Notes: generated from the sequence alone by a model not told the origin. A stretch of 64,000 nt of DNA from Candidatus Zixiibacteriota bacterium (GCA_024280215.1 JAJRQO010000019.1:24779-88778); one strand, 5' to 3'; shown: positions 8,790 through 18,472, counted from the first letter of the stretch. Made by a program: numbers and translations.

Positions 8790-9467
8790 TTATAGTTCCT
8801 CATTCAAATTCTCGAGAAACTGTTTTTCAAATTCAATGATTGCATTATTATCAAGATAGTCTGCGATACCTTCAACAAGAGTCCCACCATCAGAAAGAGT
8901 AACATTACTCAAAGCAGGTTGATTTTGGTGAGCTAAAACAAAATCTTTTAAGCGACTGAATTCATTTGAGATCCAAGTTTTTGCTTGATCCGCAATTTTG
9001 AATGACTTTATATCATCCGAAAGATGAGTTGGCTTTAATGAGTACATCCAACATTCTTGGTATGGATCGTTGGTTAGTTTTTCTGGATTCTGATCAATTT
9101 CAAAGTTTGCATATTCAATTTTTCCAGATATTGGAGATGCTATACTTATTTTTTTATCTCCTTTGTTGAAAATAACAAGTTCCTCGCCCTTCATGACATA
9201 GTCACCAGAATTTTTTAACTTAACTGAACTAATCTTACCAAAAAACCGTTGGACTAATTCATCAACACCAATAGTAATATTTCCAGATGATTCTAAGCTT
9301 AACCAAGTATGGTTAGGTGAGAAAAAATACCCTTTGGGAAAAGGGAGAACAGCTCTATGAGATGAAACAGCTAAATCATCTACACTGTCTTCAACTTCAG
9401 TTTTCTGTAGCAAAGCTGAAATGACAATAAAGACGATAAACGTAACAACAACAAATAATGCGACCAT
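8790..9467 (-). CDS. Membrane-anchored glycine-cleavage H-protein-like protein lacking the lipoyl lysine
   Basis: The 225-residue protein begins with one transmembrane segment (about 1-18). A domain at about 43-150 aligns with GcvH: the FSPNHTWLSLE opening (GcvH has HEWV), the GDYVMKGEELV turn, SPISGKIEYAN, and the NDPYQECWMYSLKP end. In GcvH the lipoyl lysine sits in ESVKAVSDIYAPVSG. Aligning back from the PxSG turn, this protein has NKGDKKISIASPISG, so the lysine position is Asp, with lysines at the next two positions. The remaining C-terminal 70 residues are unassigned. AAGGAG lies 8 nt before the ATG. It is the first gene of the HybA/HybB module, so it is probably a structural or carrier part of that complex rather than glycine cleavage. 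Confidence 0.75.
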   Translation of the reverse strand: MVALFVVVTFIVFIVISALLQKTEVEDSVDDLAVSSHRAVLPFPKGYFFSPNHTWLSLESSGNITIGVDELVQRFFGKISSVKLKNSGDYVMKGEELVIFNKGDKKISIASPISGKIEYANFEIDQNPEKLTNDPYQECWMYSLKPTHLSDDIKSFKIADQAKTWISNEFSRLKDFVLAHQNQPALSNVTLSDGGTLVEGIADYLDNNAIIEFEKQFLENLNEEL

Positions 9468-9966
9468 TATAAACTCCTTCAGTTTAAATTATCGACTCAC
9501 ATTCTTGTGAATCATTTCACACTTTATTTCATAAACATAAAACATGCCAATCAACGACTACTAACACCATTTTTCTTGTAACCATCTGCCCTACATTGTG
9601 ATTAAATTATGAATCTGAAATCTTTGGCTATTTTACATGACGTAGAAAATTACTACTGTGGCATTTAACCACACTAACATTATAAAATCTCATGCGAATA
9701 AGCTTAGCCCGTTGAGTGATAAGCACTAAGCTACTGTAGACTTTTACCATAATGAATGAGGTAAATTACTACAGTAAAATATTTTCTCTTAATGGATGTA
9801 TGAGGTGACTTGATTAACACAAAAGTTCTTTATTTTAGAACAATGATACAATGATAAATTTACTAAGTAGTTAGAATATCAATTATATTGCTATTTCATC
9901 ATTACCTTAGTATTATAATGACACAGTTGAAATGATAAATACTAATTTAACAGGCTATCTCACATT
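9468..9966. other. Intergenic region between divergent operons with repeated TACTGTAG/GTAGTAATTT motifs
   Basis: No gene is visible in this 499-nt region, which must hold the promoters of both the H-protein-like operon (leftward) and the GNAT operon (rightward). AAATTACTAC occurs at about 9648 and again at about 9774. TACTGTAG (about 9731-9738) is the inverse of CTACAGTA (about 9778-9785). GTGG(N7)CCAC forms a small dyad near 9658-9672. These look like binding sites for one regulator. TATAAT at 9914-9919 could be the -10 for the rightward operon, but no good -35 lies at the right distance. Confidence 0.4.
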
Positions 9967-11058
9967 TTGAATACTAAGTTATCACCATACATTGATAAAA
10001 CTGAAAATCGACAAACACTCTTCAACTTTTATGAAGATGTGTATCCTGATTCTCCTTGGTTATTAGATTCGGAACGATTCTACTGGCAAACTATTTCAAA
10101 TCCCTTGCAAACACCCAAGGAGTATCCTATTTGGTTGTTACAAGATGAAAACAATCAACTCATTGGACAAAACATATATATTTTTTACAATCTCTCGATT
10201 GATAACAAAAAATATCGGGGTTTCTGCTCAACCAATCTCATCGTAAAACCTGGCATTGTTGGTAAAGGCTTTGGACATAAATTAATTGGTAAAAATGAAA
10301 GTTTTGACGGAGTAGCATATGCCGTTGGTATTACTCATGCCTCTACTCGTGCCTTTTTAAAAAGAGGATGGGTTTTAGTCGAGGATGCCCTCCTTATGAA
10401 TAAAATCATAAATCCAGTACCGAATTTAAAATATCTAAAAATGCCAATGTGGAAAATTTTGATTTTAGCTCCGATAATTAAATTAGCAGGTAGTTTCTTT
10501 GATGTTTTGAGTCTGTTTCGTGCAAAATCGACATTTAAAGATGTCACTTATAGAGAAATTTCAAGTTTTGAACCTGAGTGGGATTCTTATTGGGAGAATT
10601 ATCTCTCTGACTATGCCATTAATTTTAAGCGTTCTTATTTTCATCTAAATTATAAATATAAATCAAGAAAAGATGTACAGCATACCGTTTATTTATTTGA
10701 AAAAGAAAACATCCCTGTTGGATATGCTGTCTTTCGTTTGTCTGAGAATAAAATTAGAAATTTAAAACTTGGGCGTATTGTTGATTTTGTTTACGACCCA
10801 AGTCTTGGTAATAATTTTGTGAATTATATAATTAACCTCCTCAAAAAAGAATTGCAAAAACAATCGGTCGATGCTATTGTTGGTATCGCTGCGAACAAAA
10901 ATATAAATAAAGCATATAAAGATAATGGCTTCTTTCTTTCAAGAAAACAGGCAGCTATTATAAAAGAAGAAGATTTTAAAATTTCTGAATTACGAAAAAA
11001 ATATCAAAATCTCTGGTATATCACTTTAGGAGATTCTGATTTAGATAATTACTGGTAA
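9967..11058 (+). CDS. GNAT-family acyltransferase-like protein
   Basis: The 363-residue protein starts with TTG at 9967. The N-terminal half looks like a GNAT fold: a WLLQDENNQLIGQNIYI strand pair, then a V.PGIVGKGFGHKLIGK segment resembling the acyl-CoA loop, then GITHASTRAFLKRGW, where GNATs have the N..A...Y/F..GF element. The C-terminal half repeats the idea (VGIAANKNINKAYKDNGF), so two GNAT-like units may be fused. The next gene starts 4 nt downstream and is a deacetylase-like protein, followed by an LPG-synthase-like membrane protein. The setting suggests modification of a surface lipid or glycan. Substrate is unknown; the fold call is moderate. Confidence 0.6.
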   Translation: MNTKLSPYIDKTENRQTLFNFYEDVYPDSPWLLDSERFYWQTISNPLQTPKEYPIWLLQDENNQLIGQNIYIFYNLSIDNKKYRGFCSTNLIVKPGIVGKGFGHKLIGKNESFDGVAYAVGITHASTRAFLKRGWVLVEDALLMNKIINPVPNLKYLKMPMWKILILAPIIKLAGSFFDVLSLFRAKSTFKDVTYREISSFEPEWDSYWENYLSDYAINFKRSYFHLNYKYKSRKDVQHTVYLFEKENIPVGYAVFRLSENKIRNLKLGRIVDFVYDPSLGNNFVNYIINLLKKELQKQSVDAIVGIAANKNINKAYKDNGFFLSRKQAAIIKEEDFKISELRKKYQNLWYITLGDSDLDNYW

Positions 11059-11062
11059 AGAT

Positions 11063-12094
11063 ATGAATAAAAAAAGAATATACATTGTAATTGGGTGCGA
11101 CACCGATCCAGATAGAGTAAATTTCCTGCCGAATGTTCCAACCGAGACTCTCGGTTGGAGTGGAATGTTAGAGGGAATCCCTCTGACCAAAGAAAAAGTA
11201 GAAGATATAAAAGACTCTCAAGGTAATTCTCCTGTTTTTTCATGGTGTCTTCGAGCAGATCATCAAATTAAAGAATACTATGGAAATTATAATTCTATTT
11301 TAGAATTACATAAACCATTTTTTCTTGAACTAGAAAACAGTGGTGATGAAATAGCATGGCATCCCCATTTCTTTAAATTCGACGAACAGACACAAAAATG
11401 GTATCAAGAATTCAAAAATATTAAATGGCAAAAATCTATGCTAAAGAATGCGCATGCTGAATTTTTATCAACTTTTCCAGGTAGAGCAAAATCTGTAAGA
11501 ATGGGATGGGACTATCACAATAATGATACATTTTCAACTTTAAACGATCTTGGTGTTGATATTGATTTTAGTGGTATACCAAGTTTATTTATACATCCTA
11601 AAAACGATTCAATCAAATCTGTAAACTTTTTTGATTGGTCACTTTCACCAAACCATCCTTATTATCCTGCGACATCCGATTATCGAAGAGAAGCAGTAGG
11701 GGATGAAAGAACATTTAAAATGTTAGAGGCTCCTAATTTTATCTCTCAATCACTCCTTTGGAGTTTAATAAGTGGACTTGTATTTGCTAAAAAAATGAAA
11801 GATGTCTCCCAAATTTTCAGAGCGTTAAAAAAACCAGTCTATTGGATTGGCATAACTGGTAAGACGAATTTATTTGCTCCTATTGTCAATCAGATAGAAG
11901 GTGATCTAAAGAAAAAAGACAATATTTTTTTCATAACATATTTCCATCCTGACGAACTGATAGAAAATAATAGTTCTTTATATTCATTACAATATTTGTA
12001 TGATAATTTAAAACTATTAAAAGCAAAAGCAAATCAGCTCGGAGCCGATATTCATTTTATAAAAGCTTCTGAAATTAAAACAAAATTTATGTAA
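11063..12094 (+). CDS. Polysaccharide deacetylase-like (NodB/CE4 fold) protein
   Basis: The 343-residue soluble protein opens with a strand ending in GCDTDPDR, like the first aspartates of the CE4/glycoside hydrolase-deacetylase fold. Next come SWCLRADHQI, then DEIAWHPHFFKF (a histidine pair at the metal-site position) and RMGWDYHNNDTFSTLNDLGVDIDFS, as in deacetylase motif 3. A TYFHPDEL segment lies near the end. No signal peptide is seen, so it would act in the cytoplasm. It sits between a GNAT-like protein (4 nt upstream) and an LPG-synthase-like integral membrane protein. Removal of acetyl groups from a sugar or glycolipid precursor is a reasonable guess; the exact substrate is not readable. 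Confidence 0.6.
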   Translation: MNKKRIYIVIGCDTDPDRVNFLPNVPTETLGWSGMLEGIPLTKEKVEDIKDSQGNSPVFSWCLRADHQIKEYYGNYNSILELHKPFFLELENSGDEIAWHPHFFKFDEQTQKWYQEFKNIKWQKSMLKNAHAEFLSTFPGRAKSVRMGWDYHNNDTFSTLNDLGVDIDFSGIPSLFIHPKNDSIKSVNFFDWSLSPNHPYYPATSDYRREAVGDERTFKMLEAPNFISQSLLWSLISGLVFAKKMKDVSQIFRALKKPVYWIGITGKTNLFAPIVNQIEGDLKKKDNIFFITYFHPDELIENNSSLYSLQYLYDNLKLLKAKANQLGADIHFIKASEIKTKFM

Positions 12095-12110
12095 GGTTTT
12101 ATAAACTAAT

Positions 12111-13082
12111 TTGAATAACATTGACCCCAAACCTACGACAAAGATATCATCAAAATTATTTTCATTACTAAAAATAATTTTAATTATTGGTATTCTGGGT
12201 TTATTTTATATAAAATTTTATGAAAATTGGACAGAAGTAATTACCTATGATTGGACAATAGATGTGCCGTTATTTTTACTCTCTCTATTGTTTCATTTGT
12301 TGACTTTTATAGTTTTTTCAAAGATTTGGTGTATTCTTATTTCAGCATTTGGCTTTCGAATCAAATTAAGACATGCATTTAAAATTGGGTACATAACGAA
12401 TTTAGGAAGATACATACCAGGGAAAGTGTGGCCGGTTTTGGGAATGGCTTACTTAGCAAAAAAGTTCGATATCCCTGAAGAAACTTCCGTCACATCATGG
12501 ATTGTCGCACTAATATTTACACTTCCTTCAGCGTTTTTAGTTGTAATAATTTCTTTTTTCTTATCACCTAAAGTTTATTTTGAATCTTTGGGCTCAATCA
12601 TTGATATTAGTATGATTATCATTGCTCTTCTTATAACTTCTGTTTCTTTTTTACTTTTATTTATACCTAATAAATTATTTTTCATTTTTAACTATTTTTT
12701 AAAAATGATGAAAAGACCATTGATCAAATTCCACATAGATGTTAAGACGGCATTTTTAGTTTACTTTGGATATTTCTTTTGCTGGGTTTGTTATGGCTTT
12801 GCATTTTGGTTGTTACTGACCTCTTTAGTACCTGACAAATCTATCCCTATTATCCCGACTATTGGAACTTATGTTTTGGCATATCAAATAGGGTACCTTG
12901 CCTTTTTTGCTCCTGGTGGTATTGGTGTCCGAGAATTTATTCTATCGACAATACTTCTTCCAGTCATTGGACCAGTCGCTGCTGGTATCTCAGTTGTAGC
13001 ACGAGTATGGAATATGATTATAGAATTGATTGCTGCAATAATTGCATGGCTTATAAAATTACCCAATGGAAAAAGATTATAA
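12111..13082 (+). CDS. LPG-synthase-type (UPF0104/AglD-like) integral membrane protein
   Basis: The 323-residue protein has about eight hydrophobic segments. It carries features of the lysylphosphatidylglycerol synthase membrane domain family: LGRYIPGKVWPVLGMAYLAKK after helix 3, a central FFCWVCYGFAFW helix, and the late AFFAPGGIGVREF motif that is most diagnostic. The soluble LysX/MprF catalytic domain is absent, as in the flippase-like UPF0104 branch. The start is TTG at 12111. It is the last gene of a three-gene rightward set and is followed 4 nt later by a strong terminator. It probably moves or modifies a lipid-linked product of the two upstream enzymes. Confidence 0.8.
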   Translation: MNNIDPKPTTKISSKLFSLLKIILIIGILGLFYIKFYENWTEVITYDWTIDVPLFLLSLLFHLLTFIVFSKIWCILISAFGFRIKLRHAFKIGYITNLGRYIPGKVWPVLGMAYLAKKFDIPEETSVTSWIVALIFTLPSAFLVVIISFFLSPKVYFESLGSIIDISMIIIALLITSVSFLLLFIPNKLFFIFNYFLKMMKRPLIKFHIDVKTAFLVYFGYFFCWVCYGFAFWLLLTSLVPDKSIPIIPTIGTYVLAYQIGYLAFFAPGGIGVREFILSTILLPVIGPVAAGISVVARVWNMIIELIAAIIAWLIKLPNGKRL

Positions 13083-13085
13083 AAA

Positions 13086-13115
13086 AAACCGCTTCGTGTT
13101 AGAGGCGGTTTTTTT
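13086..13115. terminator. Bidirectional intrinsic terminator
   Basis: AAACCGCTTC (13086-13095) pairs with GAGGCGGTTT (13102-13111) around the loop GTGTTA, with one G-U pair. There is a T run on the right and an A run on the left. It lies between two convergent genes and serves both. Confidence 0.9.
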
Positions 13116-13133
13116 ATAACGATATTCAAAAGA

Positions 13134-16100
13134 CTATTTAAGTAACATCATCTTCTTCGTTTCAATAAATGAATCTGTTTCTAATCTATAGAGATAAATT
13201 CCACTTGAGTAATCAGCCCCTTGCCAAAGAACAGAATATTCACCAGCTTCTTGGAACCCTTGAGACAAAGTAGCTATTTTCTGTCCATTAATATTATACA
13301 CAGATATGTTTACATTCGTACCTTCTGGCAACCAATATGAAATTGTGGTTGTCGGATTAAACGGATTCGGGTAGTTTTGAAGTAACCGATAGTTATCTGG
13401 TAACGATGTGAGCTTATTATTTACCGTAGGAATAATCGAATTGGCATTTTCATCTGCAACAACTGCTGACAAAATTTGACAATCGCCTTCAATTGAAAAC
13501 AATCCTGTTTTTCCACTTTGAATAGAATTTGAACCTCTCATATCAAACAATCCTGCTCGAGTTACGATGTCTTCCGTATGGTAATAAAACTCAAAATTCA
13601 TTTGAGCAAATTTATCTAAGATAGCATTGGATTCATTAGAGATGCTTACTTCTATACCTTTAAGGGAAATAGGAGTATTTACATAAACTGAAGTAATCCC
13701 ATTTTCAAAAACTGAATAAATATCAATCTTGTTATTATAGTTCATACTAATTTTATTCGTAGTTTCAACACATCCACAAGGAAGTTCTTCGTTACTTACG
13801 AACATATAGTCTATCAAGCGAACAAGATCAGCAATATCCGGTCCTTGACAATCACCGTTTATGTCAACAGCATTAAAATGAACTGGCTCAATGCCACCTC
13901 TAAACATATAATCAACTAAGGCTACTAAATCGCCTATATCTAAGCTTCCATCATTATTAAAATCACCAGTAATCAACTCAGGAAATGTTAATGAGTCACG
14001 ATTTTTATCAAAGCCTACTTGTACTGGTAACGAGCTCATGTTTGCAAATGTTAACCGCCTTGAAATATCATTTGACTTTGTTGTGTCTAAATGCACGACC
14101 AATGACTGACCACAAAACGAATTAACACCTGTAAATTTAATATTGAACAAATCAGTTCTGCCTACCGGGATTTCTAAACCAGATGAGTTTGCTAATAAGA
14201 CAAAGATAAAACCAGAATCTGGTTTTACTTGTAATATATTATAATCCCAATTATCTGTTATAAGTCCAGTCGTGTTTAGCTCTACTATTTCCATGTTAGC
14301 AGGAATAGTTATTGGTATTGTAGCTCCGCTGATAGGTTGAGTTAGTTTACTTGCTACAGTTAAAGTGTTCACTCCATAGGAAACATCCATAGATGGAATA
14401 AGAAGAGAGTCAACAAGGCTTGTAGATGTTGCTGGAATAATTGTAAAGCAATGAGGTCCATCCCATGCTGGTGTATACTGAGAAGTATTTGAGTCCCATC
14501 TCCACGCACCTGCAGGAGGTGTAAATGAAGAATCAAGACAAATAGTTTGTCCAACATAACTTGAGTTAATAGGACCTATCGAAATGGAATACGCAACTTC
14601 GCTAAATCCAGCAGGCATCCCAGATGAACTGAGTGACGCTCCACCAAACAAGACAGAATCAGCACCACTACCAGTAGCACTAAAATGGTTAATAGCATAA
14701 ACAAGGTCAAACATTGCATAACCTATAGATCCAATTGTATCTCCTATCGTTGTGGTCCACTCTGCTCCATCAGGAGAGTAGACACGAAATCCGTTTGTTA
14801 TTCCTCTAACATCTTGTCCAGTATTGTTGTTCACTCTGATTTGGAAAGAGATTGGAGATTCAGCATAAATTTCACCAAGATTAGGAGAACCTATAACATT
14901 ATCAAGAGTGATAGTTCCACTAACTGTGCTACCACCTCCATTAGAAATGTCTGAGAATTCAACAAGTGACCATAGTTGGTTATTTGCACTATTTGGTGGT
15001 AGTGTATCATCAGGTACATCATTCCACTGTGCCGCTAAGCCTGTCGAAGCACCCCATATTGCCATAGCGATTCCATCACCATTTGGTTCACCAACAGCCC
15101 AATTCGAATAAACAAAAGGTTCGCCTGTGTTCCAAGCCCAGCTTCCATCTACGAAGCCTCCCCCAAGAAAAAATTGGTCATTTACAGAAGGTTGATTAGT
15201 ATTACCAACTAAGAGATTATCATGTATAAATTGATTTTCTTCAACAGAAGAAACCGTAGCAAGGTATCCTGGTACTCCATTAAGAGCGTATGATTCGGCT
15301 AAGTCACGATGCCCTACCCATGGTCTTACTTCAGGGATAATAGCATACCAATGATCGTTACCACCCTCTGCCATAGTCCATTGTACCAAATTAATAATCG
15401 GATTATCGTTTGCATTAAATGGTTTGGCTCCCATATCATTTTGAGAACCATCAGGGTCATTATAAAATTGATCTGGATCACCCGCATCAATACAAGGAGA
15501 TAAAGCACTCAAAGTATAGTTCACATTAAAAACTGGGTCTTCTGAAATTGTCCCAATTCCAGTATCTGCTATTTCTTGATAATTTATAGAATTGCCAAAC
15601 ATGTTGTTGTAAGAGAGTTCGGGTTGTGCGACAGTTCCACTTCCTTGACGATGAATAGCGTAATGAAAATTATTAGCAATAATATTGTTTTTGATAATTG
15701 GAGATACTGTAGAAAAAGTTGAAATCCCCCCATTCGCACAATTCACAATAGTATTATTATAAATTACAGCAGGCGAATTTCCTTCAGTAGCATAATCATT
15801 ACCACCTAAAGAAATTGCACCCCAGTCCGGAATATTTTGATTCTTTAAAAGATTAAATCGAATAGTCGGCCCTGCATTTTCACACAAAACAGCAATTCGA
15901 CCACCATCAAATGTAAAGCCTTCAATTACAGATGCTGAATTTTCATTATTCGTAAAGGTCACTAAATTAACATCTGGAGCATTTGTAATCGTCGTTGTTA
16001 TTGGACCATCAGAAGATTTAACCGTAATTGATTTGCCCATAAAATCCAACGATTCAAAATATACACCAGGCGATACTATAATCGTATCAGTGTTATTTGC

Positions 16101-18221
16101 GGCAACAATTGCCCCTTGAATCGTAATGTAATCTGCTGGGACATAAATTGTACTAGGGTTTACAGGAACATGACTTGAATCGTATTCTATACCACCCATA
16201 TCATTGCGAGAACCATCAAAATCATTATAAAGAGGATCAGGATCCCCAGTATCAATACAAGGAGAAAATTCACTTAAAGAATTATCAGTATTAAAAAGAG
16301 GGTCAATAGAGATAGTTCCTATTCCAGAGTCAGCAATTTCCTGATAGTTCGTTGTATTCCCAAACATATTATTATAAGAAAGTACTGGTTGAGCTATCCC
16401 AGTAAGAAGACCTTCACGATGAATCGCAAAACCTGAATTAAATGCTATAATATTATTTTTGATGATTGGTGGATTTAAGGAAAAGGTAGAAATTCCTCCG
16501 TTTGCACAATAAACTATTGTATTGTTAGTAATCACCGCAGGTGAGTTTCCAGACGTTGCGTACCCATCACCACCTAAAGAAATTGCACCCCAATTTGGGA
16601 TATTCTGATTTTTAAAAAGATTGTGTCGAATCGTTGGAGATGCATTTTCACAAAGCACTCCAATATATCCACCTTTTAAAGTGAATCCCTCTAATACCGT
16701 TGTATTCACTTCACCGTTTGTAAAAATAACCAAATTGGTCGCATCATCATTTGTAATTATTGTTACCAAAGGACCATCAGATGATTTGACGACAATAGCC
16801 TTACCTATAAAATCTAATGATTCAAAATAAATACCTGGTGCCACTAAGACTGTATCACCTGAAACAGAAGCATTAATTGCTTCCTGAATTGAACCATAAT
16901 CTGCAGGAACATGAATAACAAGAGAATCACCACCTCCAACAGAAGGTTGACCAAATTCTATTATTGACCACAACTGATGAATATCACCAAGACCAGTTGT
17001 ATCTTCTGGGACATCATTCCATAGCCCTGCTAAAGCAGTAGATGCTCCCCAAATTGCTATTGCGAAACCATCACCATTCGGTTCGTTGGTTGCCCAGTTT
17101 GTATAACTCATTGGTTCGTTGTTTAACCAATGCCAGTCAGGAGAACCATAACCACCAAGATAAAACTCATCAGCTATTGACGGTTGGTCAGTATTTCCAA
17201 CGAGAAGATTATCATAAATAAATTGGTTCTCTTCTACTGAAGTTACAGTGACAAGATATCCTGGCTGACCATTATGATTAAAGGTTAAAGCTAAATCACG
17301 ATGGTTTACCCAAGGTTTTACTTCAGGAACAATGGCATACCAATGGTCATTCCCACCATCAGCAATTGTCCACTGTACTAAATTTATAAATGCACTTTCG
17401 ACAACAACAAAAGGAACACTCCCCATATCATTAACTGTTCCATTCGGATCGTTATATTCAGGGGCAGGATCTCCAGCGTCAATACAAGGAGATAATGAAT
17501 CCAAGGAATAATTCCCGTTGAATAAAGCATCTTCAGAAATTGTGCCAATACCTGTATCAGCTATTTCTTGATAGTTTATTGGATTTCCAAAAAAGTTGTT
17601 ATATGATAGTTCTGGTTGAGCAACATTTACACCGCCACCATGACGATGGATTCCGTAATGAAGATTATTTGCTATAATATTGTTTTTTATAATCGGAGAA
17701 ACTGTTGAATAAGTAGAAATTCCACCATTGGCACTATTAACTATGGTATTGTTATAAATAACAGCAGGGGAATTGCCCTCTGTAGCATAACTATCACCAC
17801 CCAATGAGATGGCTCCCCAATTTGTGATATTTTGATTTTTTAAAATATTATATTTAATTGTAGGAGATGCATTTTCACACAAAATTGCAATTTTACCACC
17901 ATCAAAAGTAAATCCTTCTATGACTGAAGTAGGTGTTTCATTATTTGTGAAAAGAAGTAAATCAACATTCGCATCATTAGTAATTGTAGTGACAAGTGGA
18001 CCATCGGAAGATTTCACGACTATCGCTTTACCTAAAAAATCCAATGACTCAAAATATGAACCTGGTGCTACAAGTACCGTATCACCTAAAGCAGAAGCAT
18101 TGATGGACTCTTGAATTGTACCAAAATCTGATGGAACTGAAATCGTTGTAGCATTAATCGAAACAGCTAATATGAAAATAAAGCTAAACAGAAATCCACT
18201 TAGACTTAACATTTTTTTCAC
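13134..18221 (-). CDS. Large secreted modular protein: beta-helix, C-type-lectin-like, dockerin and C-terminal sorting domains
   Basis: The start is a GTG at 18221 with GGGAGG 5 nt upstream; it gives VKKMLSLSGFLF and a clear signal peptide ending near NATT. An upstream ATG at 18266 lacks a ribosome site. The 1695-residue product has three parallel beta-helix modules (about 17-247, 430-674, 690-930), each opening with a VPSDFGTIQESINA-type line and full of NN.I..N turns. Two lectin-like modules (about 274-420 and 940-1090) carry WNDVPED and NEPNGDG. Then come an unassigned beta domain, a cohesin-like stretch (about 1273-1400), and paired dockerin loops (GDFNNDGSLDIGDLV and DINGDCQGPDIADLV). 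The end is a YPNPFNPTT domain typical of FlgD/T9SS-like sorting ends. It is probably a cell-surface or released adhesin or glycan-binding protein. Confidence 0.88.
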   Translation of the reverse strand: MKKMLSLSGFLFSFIFILAVSINATTISVPSDFGTIQESINASALGDTVLVAPGSYFESLDFLGKAIVVKSSDGPLVTTITNDANVDLLLFTNNETPTSVIEGFTFDGGKIAILCENASPTIKYNILKNQNITNWGAISLGGDSYATEGNSPAVIYNNTIVNSANGGISTYSTVSPIIKNNIIANNLHYGIHRHGGGVNVAQPELSYNNFFGNPINYQEIADTGIGTISEDALFNGNYSLDSLSPCIDAGDPAPEYNDPNGTVNDMGSVPFVVVESAFINLVQWTIADGGNDHWYAIVPEVKPWVNHRDLALTFNHNGQPGYLVTVTSVEENQFIYDNLLVGNTDQPSIADEFYLGGYGSPDWHWLNNEPMSYTNWATNEPNGDGFAIAIWGASTALAGLWNDVPEDTTGLGDIHQLWSIIEFGQPSVGGGDSLVIHVPADYGSIQEAINASVSGDTVLVAPGIYFESLDFIGKAIVVKSSDGPLVTIITNDDATNLVIFTNGEVNTTVLEGFTLKGGYIGVLCENASPTIRHNLFKNQNIPNWGAISLGGDGYATSGNSPAVITNNTIVYCANGGISTFSLNPPIIKNNIIAFNSGFAIHREGLLTGIAQPVLSYNNMFGNTTNYQEIADSGIGTISIDPLFNTDNSLSEFSPCIDTGDPDPLYNDFDGSRNDMGGIEYDSSHVPVNPSTIYVPADYITIQGAIVAANNTDTIIVSPGVYFESLDFMGKSITVKSSDGPITTTITNAPDVNLVTFTNNENSASVIEGFTFDGGRIAVLCENAGPTIRFNLLKNQNIPDWGAISLGGNDYATEGNSPAVIYNNTIVNCANGGISTFSTVSPIIKNNIIANNFHYAIHRQGSGTVAQPELSYNNMFGNSINYQEIADTGIGTISEDPVFNVNYTLSALSPCIDAGDPDQFYNDPDGSQNDMGAKPFNANDNPIINLVQWTMAEGGNDHWYAIIPEVRPWVGHRDLAESYALNGVPGYLATVSSVEENQFIHDNLLVGNTNQPSVNDQFFLGGGFVDGSWAWNTGEPFVYSNWAVGEPNGDGIAMAIWGASTGLAAQWNDVPDDTLPPNSANNQLWSLVEFSDISNGGGSTVSGTITLDNVIGSPNLGEIYAESPISFQIRVNNNTGQDVRGITNGFRVYSPDGAEWTTTIGDTIGSIGYAMFDLVYAINHFSATGSGADSVLFGGASLSSSGMPAGFSEVAYSISIGPINSSYVGQTICLDSSFTPPAGAWRWDSNTSQYTPAWDGPHCFTIIPATSTSLVDSLLIPSMDVSYGVNTLTVASKLTQPISGATIPITIPANMEIVELNTTGLITDNWDYNILQVKPDSGFIFVLLANSSGLEIPVGRTDLFNIKFTGVNSFCGQSLVVHLDTTKSNDISRRLTFANMSSLPVQVGFDKNRDSLTFPELITGDFNNDGSLDIGDLVALVDYMFRGGIEPVHFNAVDINGDCQGPDIADLVRLIDYMFVSNEELPCGCVETTNKISMNYNNKIDIYSVFENGITSVYVNTPISLKGIEVSISNESNAILDKFAQMNFEFYYHTEDIVTRAGLFDMRGSNSIQSGKTGLFSIEGDCQILSAVVADENANSIIPTVNNKLTSLPDNYRLLQNYPNPFNPTTTISYWLPEGTNVNISVYNINGQKIATLSQGFQEAGEYSVLWQGADYSSGIYLYRLETDSFIETKKMMLLK

Positions 18222-18294
18222 AGTAACCTCCCATGAGTTAAAGTAGTTTATTATGCATATAACCATGCTTTTGTAAAAATTATCGTCTTAAATT

Positions 18295-18323
18295 AGTATA
18301 ACATAACCAGACAATACTGTCAA
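18295..18323 (-). promoter_or_regulatory. Sigma-70 promoter of the secreted modular protein
   Basis: TTGACA, a 17-nt spacer and TATACT on the minus strand: the -35 matches consensus fully and the -10 five of six. It predicts a start near 18288 and a 67-nt leader to the GTG at 18221. Confidence 0.8.
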
Positions 18324-18373
18324 GTATAAACCAATTACACGATTACGGAACTTATATTGAACCAATATTCCTC

Positions 18374-18401
18374 TTGACTTTTTGTTTAGTATATCTATTA
18401 T
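18374..18401 (+). promoter_or_regulatory. Likely sigma-70 promoter of the XRE-response regulator gene
   Basis: TTGACT (18374-18379), a 16-nt spacer and TATTAT (18396-18401) lie about 70 nt before the ATG at 18473, divergent from the secreted-protein promoter. Confidence 0.55.
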
Positions 18402-18472
18402 TTGCGTAGATAATATGTACTGCCTGTTATCACCAAACAAACGGGGAAACCCCTAAAAGTGTTGAGATTCAA

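Noticed and set aside
9481..9720. Sigma-54 promoter for the H-protein-like/HybAB operon
   Set aside because: TTGGCATG occurs near 9545, but there is no GC at the required 10-nt distance.
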